Origin: Alphaproteobacteria bacterium
GTDB lineage: Bacteria > Pseudomonadota > Alphaproteobacteria > Rs-D84
Reading direction: 5' to 3'
Assembly (NCBI GenBank): GCA_017616785.1
Contig: JAFZXK010000001.1
Span: forward strand, 1 to 62,033
DNA length: 62,033 nt
The notes under the pieces were generated by a model. That model searched no databases. It had not been told where the DNA came from and worked only from the letters and a program-made list of their open reading frames with translations. Below are positions 8,609 through 16,555 of the stretch, one piece after another (positions within the stretch are counted from its first letter, which is position 1; each line of letters begins with the position of its first letter). The position numbers and the translations under genes are program-made.

Positions 8609-8848
8609 ATGTATTACGTGTATATTTTACAGAGTATTAATAATCCAGAACATTTTTACGTTGGGTATACAAATGATTTGAAAAGACGTTTATCCACACA
8701 CAATGCAGGTGGTGCCATACACACTAACAAATTTAGACCATGGAATTTACGCGGATATATCGCCTTTGATAGTGAAGAAAAAGCACAGATTTTCGAAAAT
8801 TTTCTTAAAAGTGGTAACGGCAGAATTTTTCAGAAAAAATTCTTTTGA
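8609..8848 (+). CDS. GIY-YIG family endonuclease, 79 aa, tRNA-associated
   Basis: A minimal single-domain nuclease. The GIY-equivalent motif is YVYILQS (residues 3-9) and the YIG-equivalent is FYVGYT. These are followed by the conserved Arg region DLKRRL and the catalytic Glu in FENFLKSGNGR. Stand-alone proteins of this kind (the UPF0213/YhbQ type) are about 80-100 residues. A relative with the same length and about half its residues identical lies at 49350. There is no clear ribosome binding site. The gene sits between two copies of the tRNA-Ser 3' end, behind a hairpin. This makes it the likely enzyme of a small mobile unit and not a housekeeping repair gene (inference). Confidence 0.9.
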   Translation: MYYVYILQSINNPEHFYVGYTNDLKRRLSTHNAGGAIHTNKFRPWNLRGYIAFDSEEKAQIFENFLKSGNGRIFQKKFF

Positions 8849-8871
8849 TTATTGTTTATCAAGGAAAGGAA

Positions 8872-8882
8872 TCACCATCCGC
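8872..8882 (+). repeat. Second copy of the tRNA-Ser 3' end
   Basis: TCACCATCCGC matches 8487-8497 exactly. It is followed after a few bases by an ACCA and by a terminator. With the copy in the tRNA it brackets the hairpin and GIY-YIG gene as direct repeats 385 bases apart. Confidence 0.75.
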
Positions 8883-8885
8883 TAC

Positions 8886-8928
8886 CAATTTTTGTTATCG
8901 CGCGCTGTGCGCACGATTAAAAAAATTG
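8886..8928 (+). terminator. Displaced tRNA-Ser terminator
   Basis: CAATTTTTGTTATCGCGCGC pairs imperfectly with GCGCACGATTAAAAAAATTG. It has the same architecture as the terminators behind tRNA-Lys and tRNA-Ala, but stands behind the second copy of the tRNA end. Confidence 0.65.
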
Positions 8929-9171
8929 AGTGCCACGCCATAGCAAGTGCGTTTTATGGACATTATCTCATAAATTCCGATAATTTATTTAATGAAATTA
9001 AGCACCAGCGAAGGCGGGCATTTCATTTTCTTGCAAAGGGTTCACACGATAGTTGGTGAAAACGAGTGAAACGAAGTTCGAACCTTACGTGTGGCGAACA
9101 GAGCAAATAAATCCCGCGGTATTAAAACATCCTTTTTTTGTGCCCAATAATTTGCCACATGCTTTTATAAA
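8929..9171. other. Gene-free stretch with decayed repeat
   Basis: No credible gene is seen. A GGGTTCACACGATAG string near 9040 resembles GGGTTCGACACGATAG inside the tRNA-Lys insert. A tRNA T-loop-like AAGTTCGAACCTT follows. This may be residue of an older insertion. Confidence 0.4.
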
Positions 9172-9200
9172 TTGTAAATTTATAATAAATCTGATATAAT
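9172..9200 (+). promoter_or_regulatory. Promoter of the 9223 lipoprotein gene
   Basis: TTGTAA (9172-9177), 17-base spacer, TATAAT (9195-9200). The gene then has an AAGGAG ribosome binding site. Confidence 0.75.
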
Positions 9201-9222
9201 TCCTACACACAAAGGAGTTAAG

Positions 9223-9636
9223 ATGAAAAAAAGTATTTTTTTATTTGTTTGTATTTTTTTATGTGGATGTGGTGCAGGGCCTTTAGAACGCCCTATACAG
9301 GAAGATTTAAATTCAGAATTGGCGAGCAAAACACTAAATCCAGAGATACAATTATCTTTTGGCAAACATGATGTAACAGGTAAAAATTTGGGGACTTACG
9401 TATCCAACAAGAAAACCTATAGCCCAAGTAAAAGTCCAGAATACGCGTGTCAGGTTGCGTTCTTATCTGCAGTAAAATCCTTACAAGACAGAGCAGAAAG
9501 GGAAGGTGGTAATGCAGTAGTCAATATACATAGCTATTATAAAAAAGTGCCAAAATGGAGTGATACAACCTATCATTGTCAAGATGGAGCCTACTTGACG
9601 GGTGTTGCATTGCGCGGTACGGTTGTAAAGCAATGA
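9223..9636 (+). CDS. Predicted lipoprotein with an RcsF/YbjQ-like small domain
   Basis: The signal peptide ends in a lipobox (FLCGC, acylated Cys at residue 16), so the mature protein should be lipid-anchored in the envelope. After a linker, the C-terminal 65 residues contain a helix of the form ACQVAFLSAVKSLQDRA, the turn EGGNAVVNI and a strand ending in LTGVALRGTVVK. This pattern occurs in small lipoproteins of the DUF4156/RcsF-like kind. Two further Cys (in EYACQ and YHCQDG) could form a disulfide. A promoter and AAGGAG site precede the ATG. Function is unknown; the domain comparison is tentative. Confidence 0.8.
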   Translation: MKKSIFLFVCIFLCGCGAGPLERPIQEDLNSELASKTLNPEIQLSFGKHDVTGKNLGTYVSNKKTYSPSKSPEYACQVAFLSAVKSLQDRAEREGGNAVVNIHSYYKKVPKWSDTTYHCQDGAYLTGVALRGTVVKQ

Positions 9637-9664
9637 ATTCAAATAAATAAATGTCACAAAAATC

Positions 9665-9684
9665 AAACGCCCAATTGGGCGTTT
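9665..9684. terminator. Bidirectional terminator
   Basis: The palindrome AAACGCCCAATTGGGCGTTT lies between two convergent genes, with T-rich flanks in both directions. Confidence 0.8.
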
Positions 9685-9685
9685 G

Positions 9686-10117
9686 TTATTTCAACTTTGC
9701 CTGGCACTTTGCAATTTCTTGTTCTAATTGTTTTTGGGCCACATCAAATTTTGCGATGTTTGCATTCAGCACGGAATCATTGTGATTGACAATCCACATA
9801 AGGTGCAAAATCAATTTTTTGTTCTTTTCATATTCGTTCGGATTTATTTTAACGATGCTATCGTTCACACAGTTCATTGAATCAATAATTTTACCCAGGT
9901 GTTTGTTTTGTGCAATTTCGGGTGCGGTTGCCATATATGTTTTGCGTGCGGCCGCATTGTCGCGCAGTTCAAATTTGCATTTTTCTATTTTACGTCGCGC
10001 ATCTTTTCGGTCCTGATAATGTTTCACAACAAATACACCCATTACTATCAATGCCGCGACCAGCAACCCCGTCACCGTACCATGCCAATCTTTGTCTTTG
10101 GAAAAATTTTTGTTCAT
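9686..10117 (-). CDS. Small membrane-anchored coiled-coil protein, 143 aa
   Basis: Not recognised. One transmembrane helix lies at residues about 14-32 (TGLLVAALIVMGVFVV), followed by a Lys/Glu/Asn-rich helical domain that ends in a coiled coil (QLEQEIAKCQAKLK). The N-terminus is short and charged, so the bulk probably faces the periplasm. I chose the ATG at 10117 because AAGGA stands just upstream; the longer frame adds a run with no site. It is a single gene, convergent with the 9223 lipoprotein gene and downstream of gap on the same strand, which ends in its own terminator. Confidence 0.7.
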   Translation of the reverse strand: MNKNFSKDKDWHGTVTGLLVAALIVMGVFVVKHYQDRKDARRKIEKCKFELRDNAAARKTYMATAPEIAQNKHLGKIIDSMNCVNDSIVKINPNEYEKNKKLILHLMWIVNHNDSVLNANIAKFDVAQKQLEQEIAKCQAKLK

Positions 10118-10176
10118 GTATTGTCCTTTCTTGTGTCCGCCCAAAGATATACCATAAAAAATTAGAATTTCAACAA

Positions 10177-10206
10177 ACAAAAAATCGCCACACTTGTGGC
10201 GATTTC
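10177..10206 (-). terminator. Terminator of gap
   Basis: The hairpin ATCGCCACAAGTGTGGCGAT is followed by a U run on the minus strand, directly after the gap stop codon. Confidence 0.85.
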
Positions 10207-10213
10207 AACTCAT

Positions 10214-11215
10214 TTATAATAACTTACCCATTGCGACGGCGGTATCACTCATGCGGTTTGAAAAGCCCCACTCGTTATCATACCACGCGGTTACATGAAC
10301 TAATTTCCCGTCCACAACATGCGTTTGTGTCGAATCAAACACAGAACTATGCGCATCGTGCGTAAAGTCGATAGAAACCAGTGGTAATTCATTGTAACCA
10401 AAGGTCTTGGATTCCGCGGCACGCATCGCGTCATTTACTTTTTCCGCGGTAACATCCTTTTTCACATTAACGACCAATTCCACAACCGATACATCCGGTG
10501 TTGGAACGCGAATTGCGATACCGTCCAATTTCCCCGCGAGTTTCGGCAAAACCAATCCAATTGCCTTGGCGGCGCCGGTGCTGGTCGGAATCATGGACAT
10601 AGCCGCCGCGCGCGCACGCCGAAAATCTTTGTGGTTTTTATCCAACAGTTGTTGGTCGCCGGTATATGCATGAACGGTTGTCATCCACCCGGATACAATA
10701 CCGAATTTTTCATCCAAAACCTTTGCCACCGGTGCAAGACAGTTTGTCGTGCACGATGCGTTTGAAACGATAATATCTTTTTTGGTTAATGTATCTTGGT
10801 TCACACCGAACACAATCGTCTTATCCGCACCCGCGGACGGTGCCGAAACCAAAACGCGTTTTGCACCACAATCGATATGCACGCGCGCCTTGTCCGCCGC
10901 CGTAAACAGCCCCGTGCATTCCATAACTATATCAACACCTAACTTGCCCCATGGCAATTTGGCCGGGTCGCGTTCGGCAAGACATTTTATATGTTGCCCG
11001 CCAACAATTATTGTATCGCCATCAAGTTTTACATCCATCGGCAATTTGCCATGCACAGAATCATGCTGTAACAAATATGCGTTTTGTTCCGCCGGTGCCA
11101 AGTCATTTACCGCGACAAATTCAATATCATCGCGTCCCGATTCCAATGCCGCACGCAGAACCAACCGGCCAATGCGGCCAAATCCATTAATTGCAACTTT
11201 TACTTTTTTTGCCAT
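10214..11215 (-). CDS. gap: Glyceraldehyde-3-phosphate dehydrogenase
   Basis: Oxidises glyceraldehyde 3-phosphate to 1,3-bisphosphoglycerate with NAD in glycolysis. The length (333 aa) is standard. The Rossmann motif INGFGRIGR is at residues 8-16. The active-site SNASCTTNCLAPVAKV carries the catalytic Cys, and the C-terminal WYDNEWGFSNR is the usual signature. The AGGAAGG ribosome binding site is well placed. It stands alone with its own terminator; no pgk or tkt is adjacent. With ackA it shows that a glycolytic, acetate-producing route exists in this organism. Confidence 0.98.
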   Translation of the reverse strand: MAKKVKVAINGFGRIGRLVLRAALESGRDDIEFVAVNDLAPAEQNAYLLQHDSVHGKLPMDVKLDGDTIIVGGQHIKCLAERDPAKLPWGKLGVDIVMECTGLFTAADKARVHIDCGAKRVLVSAPSAGADKTIVFGVNQDTLTKKDIIVSNASCTTNCLAPVAKVLDEKFGIVSGWMTTVHAYTGDQQLLDKNHKDFRRARAAAMSMIPTSTGAAKAIGLVLPKLAGKLDGIAIRVPTPDVSVVELVVNVKKDVTAEKVNDAMRAAESKTFGYNELPLVSIDFTHDAHSSVFDSTQTHVVDGKLVHVTAWYDNEWGFSNRMSDTAVAMGKLL

Positions 11216-11297
11216 AATATACCTTCCTTTATTTTGTTAAATACCGGTGTATCATAGCACTATTTGCCGAAAATTCCAATCTGAATTTTTGTTGACC

Positions 11298-11325
11298 TTG
11301 AATTTAGCAAAAGGTGCGGTATAAT
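11298..11325 (+). promoter_or_regulatory. Leaderless promoter of miaA
   Basis: TTGAAT, 16-base spacer, TATAAT (11320-11325), then seven bases to the ATG. No ribosome binding site is visible. Confidence 0.7.
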
Positions 11326-11332
11326 CATCAGT

Positions 11333-12211
11333 ATGAATATAAAAAGCGCATACATCATCGCCGGACCAACCGCATCGGGTAAATCTGAATTCGCACACAA
11401 ATTGGCGAAAAAAGTCAACGGCACAATTATAAATTGCGACAGTGTGCAAATATACCGCGGTATCGAAAATATATCGGCAAGCCCGTTTGCCGCACGCGCC
11501 GTTACTGATGACATAGATGGTGTGCCATATCGGCTTTTTTCCATTTTGCCGCTTTCCGAACAGATAAGTGTCGCGGACTATATCGCGCTTGCACGATGCG
11601 AATACGACGCGGCGCGCGCGGCGGCCCGTGTGCCGATTTTTGTCGGTGGAACGGGATACTATATAAATGGGTTGGTAAACGGAATCGCCGAAATCCCGGA
11701 AATATCATCGGAAAATCGTAATCGTGCGCGTGAAATAGTTGCGCGTGATTTGAACGCCGCACGTGCGATGGTTGCGGAAACAGGCGCAACGGATTCACAA
11801 CGTGTTGCGCGCGCCATAGAGGTTTTTTTGCAAACCGGTCATCATATAACCGAATGGTGGAATAAACCACGCGCAGGCGGAATTTCACCAACACCATATC
11901 GGATTCTTGTAAATCCGCCATTAAATGTTTTGCATGAACGCATTGCGGCGCGAATTCCAACCATGTTATCAGGTGGCGCAATTGACGAGGCAAAATATAT
12001 TGTGGACAATAACCTAAACCCAACGCGTGCAATCGGCGCGGTCCAATTATGCAATTATATAACCGGTAAAATATCGCGCGACGCAGCAATTGAAAACTGG
12101 ATAACAAAAACAAATCAATATGCGAAACGCCAAAGAACATGGTTCAAAACACAATTTGTTGCAGACACTGTTATTGACCACGTGCCGAGCGATGACGATT
12201 TGAACCTATGA
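11333..12211 (+). CDS. miaA: tRNA dimethylallyltransferase
   Basis: Transfers a dimethylallyl group to A37 of tRNAs that read codons starting with U, which stabilises decoding. The P-loop GPTASGKSE is at residues 9-17. The catalytic Asp region is CDSVQIYRG, and the tRNA-binding and active-site segments FVGGTGYYINGL and TKTNQYAKRQRTWFK are typical. At 292 residues it is near the usual 300. The start codon lies right behind a TATAAT box, so the mRNA should be leaderless. Its last bases overlap the end of the convergent kinase-like gene by six bases. Confidence 0.96.
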   Translation: MNIKSAYIIAGPTASGKSEFAHKLAKKVNGTIINCDSVQIYRGIENISASPFAARAVTDDIDGVPYRLFSILPLSEQISVADYIALARCEYDAARAAARVPIFVGGTGYYINGLVNGIAEIPEISSENRNRAREIVARDLNAARAMVAETGATDSQRVARAIEVFLQTGHHITEWWNKPRAGGISPTPYRILVNPPLNVLHERIAARIPTMLSGGAIDEAKYIVDNNLNPTRAIGAVQLCNYITGKISRDAAIENWITKTNQYAKRQRTWFKTQFVADTVIDHVPSDDDLNL

Positions 12212-12949
12212 TTTTTTGGATTGTTTTGTCGCCACCTTTTCGACAATCGCATCATATTCAGCGCGGATAACTTCACCCAAACCGGATGCACGCATCGCAC
12301 TTGAAAAGCGTGTTGCATTCTTAAATTCAGTTTCCAATTTGCCCCAACCGGCGTATTCCCAATCAATAATTCCAACAATATCCATTGTGTTCGGGTCAAC
12401 AATCATATTGTTACAAAGGTCGTTATGATTCCACCCATCGCCATCGCCAGCTTTCAAATCATCAATCCCAACGGGCGCGGAATTATGAATTTTATATATG
12501 AAATTTGCAATTTGTTTGCCAAGGTTTTCGCGGTTCTTTGCTATTTTTTTTGCACGAAAGAAATTCAAATTCTTTCCGGGGATAAACGGATATTTATAGA
12601 AAATATATTCGCCCGCCTGAACAATTCGTATGGATAGAATTCGCACCGGCGAAAAAGGCGCCAACGCATCAGTTATACGCTTTTCACGGATAATTTTATC
12701 CTGGGGAACCTTGGTATCATTGCGTTTCCTGACCTTGAATACATATTTATTTTCAACAATAAATCCGATATTCCAACCCCCCTTTATCATTTTAACATCA
12801 TAAAAGTTCAATTTTGGGAAAGACCGTCTAAGTGCGTTATATTTCCGGTACCAATCGAACAATTTAACGCGGCGCATATACCAACGCCAACGACGAACCG
12901 GAATAAACCGACAGAAAAAATCACAAATCGCGAAAAAATACATCCACAT
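12206..12949 (-). CDS. Aminoglycoside phosphotransferase/choline kinase-fold protein
   Basis: A small-molecule kinase fold. The catalytic loop HNDLCNNMIV has the HxDxxxxN pattern of this superfamily, and the metal-binding IIDWEYAG motif follows 15 residues later. The N-terminal lobe shows an ATP-site Lys in YVFKVRKRN. The first 30 residues are rich in Trp, Arg and Phe and may touch the membrane. Such chromosomal family members often phosphorylate sugars, choline or lipid head groups; antibiotic resistance is not implied. An AAGAGG site precedes the start. It converges on miaA with overlapping stop regions. Confidence 0.8.
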   Translation of the reverse strand: MWMYFFAICDFFCRFIPVRRWRWYMRRVKLFDWYRKYNALRRSFPKLNFYDVKMIKGGWNIGFIVENKYVFKVRKRNDTKVPQDKIIREKRITDALAPFSPVRILSIRIVQAGEYIFYKYPFIPGKNLNFFRAKKIAKNRENLGKQIANFIYKIHNSAPVGIDDLKAGDGDGWNHNDLCNNMIVDPNTMDIVGIIDWEYAGWGKLETEFKNATRFSSAMRASGLGEVIRAEYDAIVEKVATKQSKKS

Positions 12950-12983
12950 AATTTTACCTCTTGAAATCTTTTGTTAAATAGTA

Positions 12984-13012
12984 TTGAAACTAATGAAAAA
13001 AACAAGTATTTT
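12984..13012 (+). promoter_or_regulatory. Leaderless promoter of priA
   Basis: TTGAAA (12984-12989), 17 bases, TATTTT (13007-13012), then exactly six bases to the ATG at 13019. This fixes the start and rules out a longer TTG-initiated frame. Confidence 0.7.
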
Positions 13013-13018
13013 ATTCAT

Positions 13019-15211
13019 ATGTTTAATAAAGGCACCATTGTAAAAGTTCTTGTTCCAAATGTTGTAAATTGCGGTTATGACTATCGCTTAACCGCGGATG
13101 CCGACCTTGGGACTTTTGTTCGGTGTACGGTTATGAATCATCCGTATATTGGCATTGTCTATGGCATCGGCGATAGTAATTTGGCGCCGGAAAAAATAAA
13201 AAATGTTAGTGCCGTTTTTCCATATAAATTGCCGATTGCCGCGTTACAGTGGATTCAGAAAATGTCGGAATGGACACTTATGGCGCCGGGCGGGGTATTG
13301 CGACTGATTCTAAATGTGCCGGATGCGTTTAATGAACCAAAGACCGAACAACTTTATGCGTATAACTTTGAAATTAAAAATACCAAGATGACCGAAAACC
13401 GACAAATGGTTTTGGACGCGTTTCAAATCAATAATAATGAACCGATGTCGGCAAACGATATTCAAAATATCGCACGTGTTGGACCGTCGGTTGTGAAAAC
13501 TATGATTGCGCGCGAAATGCTGGTGCCGGTTGCAAATCGCCGCGTGTCTGAAAGTTTTAATTACAAATATACTGATATGGGAAACATTGAATTAAATCCG
13601 GAACAGCAATCCGCCGCCGACAGTATAGGGCGCGATATCGCACGCGGTGGTTTTTCGGTAAACCTTATTGACGGTATAACGGGCAGTGGTAAAACCCAGG
13701 TTTATTTTGATTCTGTGTGGCGCGCATATAGTGCCGGTCGTTCGGTGTTATTGATGATGCCGGAAATCGCCCTTACCACGCAATTCATCAAAAGGTTTGA
13801 ATCGCGTTTTGGTGCGCCGCCCGTTGTATGGCACAGTAATCTAACCGCGGCGCGGCGGCGCGACATTTGGCGCGGGGTTTTGACGGGCGAAATCAAAATA
13901 TTGGTCGGCACGCGCAGCGCACTATTTTTGCCATGGCAAGATTTGGGATTGATTATAATCGATGAAGAACATGATTCTTCGTATAAACAAGAAGACATGG
14001 GAAATTACCACGGACGCGATATGGCGATACTGCGCGCAAAGTTGGAAAATTTCCCGATTGTTTTGGCAAGTGCCACGCCGTCCGAGGAAACAATGCACAA
14101 TGTTGAAACGGGGCGCTATGGCCATCATATTTTGAAATCGCGATATGGTGGCGCGGAAATGCCGAAAATTGAAACAATCGATTTGCGTGAACATCGCCCA
14201 GAAGAATACACAATAAATGATGAAACACGCGCCGGCGCGCTTTCGCCGATTATGTGTGATGCAATTCGTGATACAATCGCAAATCATCAACAGGTTATGT
14301 TGTTCATAAATCGTCGTGGCTTTGCACCAATTGTTCAGTGTAAAAAATGCGGCTGGGTTGCGACTTGTCCCGAATGTTCGGTTGGCATGACATATCATAA
14401 AAAGTTGGGAAAATTATTGTGCCATATATGCGGCCGCACAAAAACATTGCCGGAAAAATGTCCCGAATGTGGCGACGTGGTGTCCATGCGTGGCGCGGGT
14501 TTGGAAAAGATAGAAGAAGAGATCGCGGTGAAATTCCCTGGCGCAAAAACCGCACTGGTATCAAGTGATACGATGATGTCGCGTGGCGCACTTGAACGAC
14601 TCGTTGAAAAAATAGAATCGGGCGAATTGGACATCATCATTGGAACGCAAATCTTGGCCAAGGGGCACCATTTCCCGAACCTTACCTTGGTCGGTGTGGT
14701 GGACAGTGATATGGGATTGTTTGGTACGGATTTTCGCGCGGCGGAACACACATTTCAACAACTGTTCCAAGTCGCCGGTCGCGCGGGACGCGGAAAGTTC
14801 CCGGGACGCGTTTTATTGCAAACATATCAACCATCAAATTCGGTTTTGACCGCAATTTGTGCCGGCAATCGTGATGAGTTTTTGCACGACGATATGAATG
14901 TTCGGCGCGTGGCAAAAATGCCACCGTTCGGACAATTGATTGCGATAATCGTTGAATCAAAGAAGGAATCATTGCTCAAAGAATTTTGCGACACACTTGC
15001 ACGAAATGTTCCAAGTGTTCATGGCGCGCGCATAATGGGACCGATTGTCGCGCAACTTTATCAGGTTCGCGGATTTTATCGAATGCGTTTTTTAATTGCC
15101 GGCGACGCGCGCGCATATTTGCAACCGATTGTGAAAAAATGGTTTTCGCGCGTAAATGTTCCGGCAAACATTAGAATTAAAATCGACGTCAATCCCCAGA
15201 ATTTTATGTAG
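13019..15211 (+). CDS. priA: Primosomal replication restart helicase PriA
   Basis: A 3'-5' superfamily 2 helicase that reloads the replisome at stalled forks. The 730 residues begin with the 3'-end-binding domain (VLVPNVVNCGYDY). Walker A is DGITGSGKTQVY, the DEAH-box is IIIDEEHDSSYKQ, and motif III is LASATPS. The two-zinc insert runs CKKCGW, CPEC, CHICG, CPECG. Motif VI is QVAGRAGRG. All metal ligands and helicase motifs are present. The DnaB helicase that PriA ultimately helps load is encoded at 36626. The gene is transcribed alone from its leaderless promoter. Confidence 0.97.
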   Translation: MFNKGTIVKVLVPNVVNCGYDYRLTADADLGTFVRCTVMNHPYIGIVYGIGDSNLAPEKIKNVSAVFPYKLPIAALQWIQKMSEWTLMAPGGVLRLILNVPDAFNEPKTEQLYAYNFEIKNTKMTENRQMVLDAFQINNNEPMSANDIQNIARVGPSVVKTMIAREMLVPVANRRVSESFNYKYTDMGNIELNPEQQSAADSIGRDIARGGFSVNLIDGITGSGKTQVYFDSVWRAYSAGRSVLLMMPEIALTTQFIKRFESRFGAPPVVWHSNLTAARRRDIWRGVLTGEIKILVGTRSALFLPWQDLGLIIIDEEHDSSYKQEDMGNYHGRDMAILRAKLENFPIVLASATPSEETMHNVETGRYGHHILKSRYGGAEMPKIETIDLREHRPEEYTINDETRAGALSPIMCDAIRDTIANHQQVMLFINRRGFAPIVQCKKCGWVATCPECSVGMTYHKKLGKLLCHICGRTKTLPEKCPECGDVVSMRGAGLEKIEEEIAVKFPGAKTALVSSDTMMSRGALERLVEKIESGELDIIIGTQILAKGHHFPNLTLVGVVDSDMGLFGTDFRAAEHTFQQLFQVAGRAGRGKFPGRVLLQTYQPSNSVLTAICAGNRDEFLHDDMNVRRVAKMPPFGQLIAIIVESKKESLLKEFCDTLARNVPSVHGARIMGPIVAQLYQVRGFYRMRFLIAGDARAYLQPIVKKWFSRVNVPANIRIKIDVNPQNFM

Positions 15212-15286
15212 ATTATTGTTGAAAAATCGTTCGATTTCGGTAATATATGCACAAATGTAGGATACAAATGAAAAGGTTTTATTGTT

Positions 15287-16117
15287 ATGACAGATATAAA
15301 TGATTCTTTGAAGAATACCTCTTTAATTCCTCCGTATATGAAATTTGAATATACAAAATGGGGTATGAAAGAGGGTGGCCATTGGTTTCACAGGTGTATC
15401 GGTGCCACTTTCGGCCACTTGCGCGCATATGATTGGCAACAGGCGGATCAGGTAATTAAGGAACCATATAGACATAATGGTGATGTTATAGAACCGGTGC
15501 TTTTTAGGTTGGCTTATCCTGGGCCGTATTTTGATTTTGAAGGGTGCGCCTTTTCAGATGTGTTCGCCATAGATGATTGTGTCGTTGAATATAAACCGGC
15601 CGAAAATACAACACTAATTCATGACAAACCAAAAATAAAAGAACAACTTGATTTTTATAATACTAGGAGCCATGTTCAACAGTTATCAAAAACTCTGATG
15701 TTTTTTGGGCGTATCATGAAATTGCAGGATATGCAGCCTAAAAAAATTATGAAAAATGGTAAAGTTGATAAGAATTCCAATGATTATCAGATTTTCAAAC
15801 TTATACAGAAAATGAATTTTGACCCCACGCCAAGATTGACCGCAAATCGGTTCTTTACCTCAGTGTATGACGGTTTTGATACTTCTCTTTTGTTCAAAAT
15901 TAATCCAGCTTGTTACAAATTGCTTACTATAGAATTCGGCGATATGGTGATTCTTGGTATTAGATTTGATCGTGACGCAAATGCAAAACCGGGAGAACGA
16001 ATAACAACGATACACGAACCAGTACAAAACGGTATGCCGGCTCTAGAACAGGAACTTCGCAAAATACAACAAGGCCGCAACGAATATGTTAAAGGGCAGT
16101 ATTATATACACAGATAA
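15287..16117 (+). CDS. Unknown soluble protein, 276 aa
   Basis: Not recognised. No signal peptide or membrane segment. The sequence mixes alpha and beta with many aromatic residues (KWGMKEGGHWFHRCIG, LAYPGPYFDFEGCAF). The central part is Lys- and Asn-rich. It ends in a helical tail. A TAATAT box near 15240 and an AAAAGG site support expression. It is a single gene with a terminator shared with the convergent gene at 16146. Orphan proteins of this kind are repeated through the window (1700, 18573, 52221), which suggests a lineage-specific set. Confidence 0.7.
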   Translation: MTDINDSLKNTSLIPPYMKFEYTKWGMKEGGHWFHRCIGATFGHLRAYDWQQADQVIKEPYRHNGDVIEPVLFRLAYPGPYFDFEGCAFSDVFAIDDCVVEYKPAENTTLIHDKPKIKEQLDFYNTRSHVQQLSKTLMFFGRIMKLQDMQPKKIMKNGKVDKNSNDYQIFKLIQKMNFDPTPRLTANRFFTSVYDGFDTSLLFKINPACYKLLTIEFGDMVILGIRFDRDANAKPGERITTIHEPVQNGMPALEQELRKIQQGRNEYVKGQYYIHR

Positions 16118-16120
16118 TTA

Positions 16121-16141
16121 AACCCGCGCATTGCGCGGGTT
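16121..16141. terminator. Bidirectional terminator
   Basis: The hairpin AACCCGCGCATTGCGCGGGTT lies between the convergent genes ending at 16117 and 16146. Confidence 0.8.
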
Positions 16142-16145
16142 GAGA

Positions 16146-16538
16146 TTATTTGGTGTGTTCAGGCGATACAGGTTTCTTTTGAAATCCAAACAAACGTATA
16201 ACTTGTTTTGCGCCATTTGCAAGTTTTTGAATTTTTGCTTTGCGTTCTGTTTGTTTTCTTTCAAACTTTTCAATCAATTCGGATTCGCGGCTTGGTTGTC
16301 TCGGTTCAACGGCGGCAAGCATTTCACGCACAACATCCAAATCTTTATAAAGCATATTCACATAATATCCACCGGGTTCGTTATAGTTATTAATTTGTGA
16401 TTGTATTCTATTTGATTCGTGAACCAGGTAATCAACATACCCATCGATATCGATAATTTCGCCTTTTGTGTCAATAATTCCTTGGTTTTTCATATCATCA
16501 ACAATAACTTTTCGTACTTCTTGTAAATAATCTGACAT
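16146..16538 (-). CDS. Unknown small helical protein, 130 aa
   Basis: Not recognised. Almost wholly helical and charged. The first 90 residues include DIDGYVDYLVHESNRIQSQI; a basic Glu/Lys coiled-coil stretch (EKFERKQTERKAKIQKL) follows, and the tail is GFQKKPVSPEHTK. No membrane segment. The start has an AAAGGAAAG site. It lies 17 bases downstream of virB11 on the same strand, so the two are probably co-transcribed. That makes a role as an accessory protein or cargo of the secretion system possible but unproven. Confidence 0.65.
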   Translation of the reverse strand: MSDYLQEVRKVIVDDMKNQGIIDTKGEIIDIDGYVDYLVHESNRIQSQINNYNEPGGYYVNMLYKDLDVVREMLAAVEPRQPSRESELIEKFERKQTERKAKIQKLANGAKQVIRLFGFQKKPVSPEHTK

Positions 16539-16555
16539 TTTCTTTCCTTTTTTTG

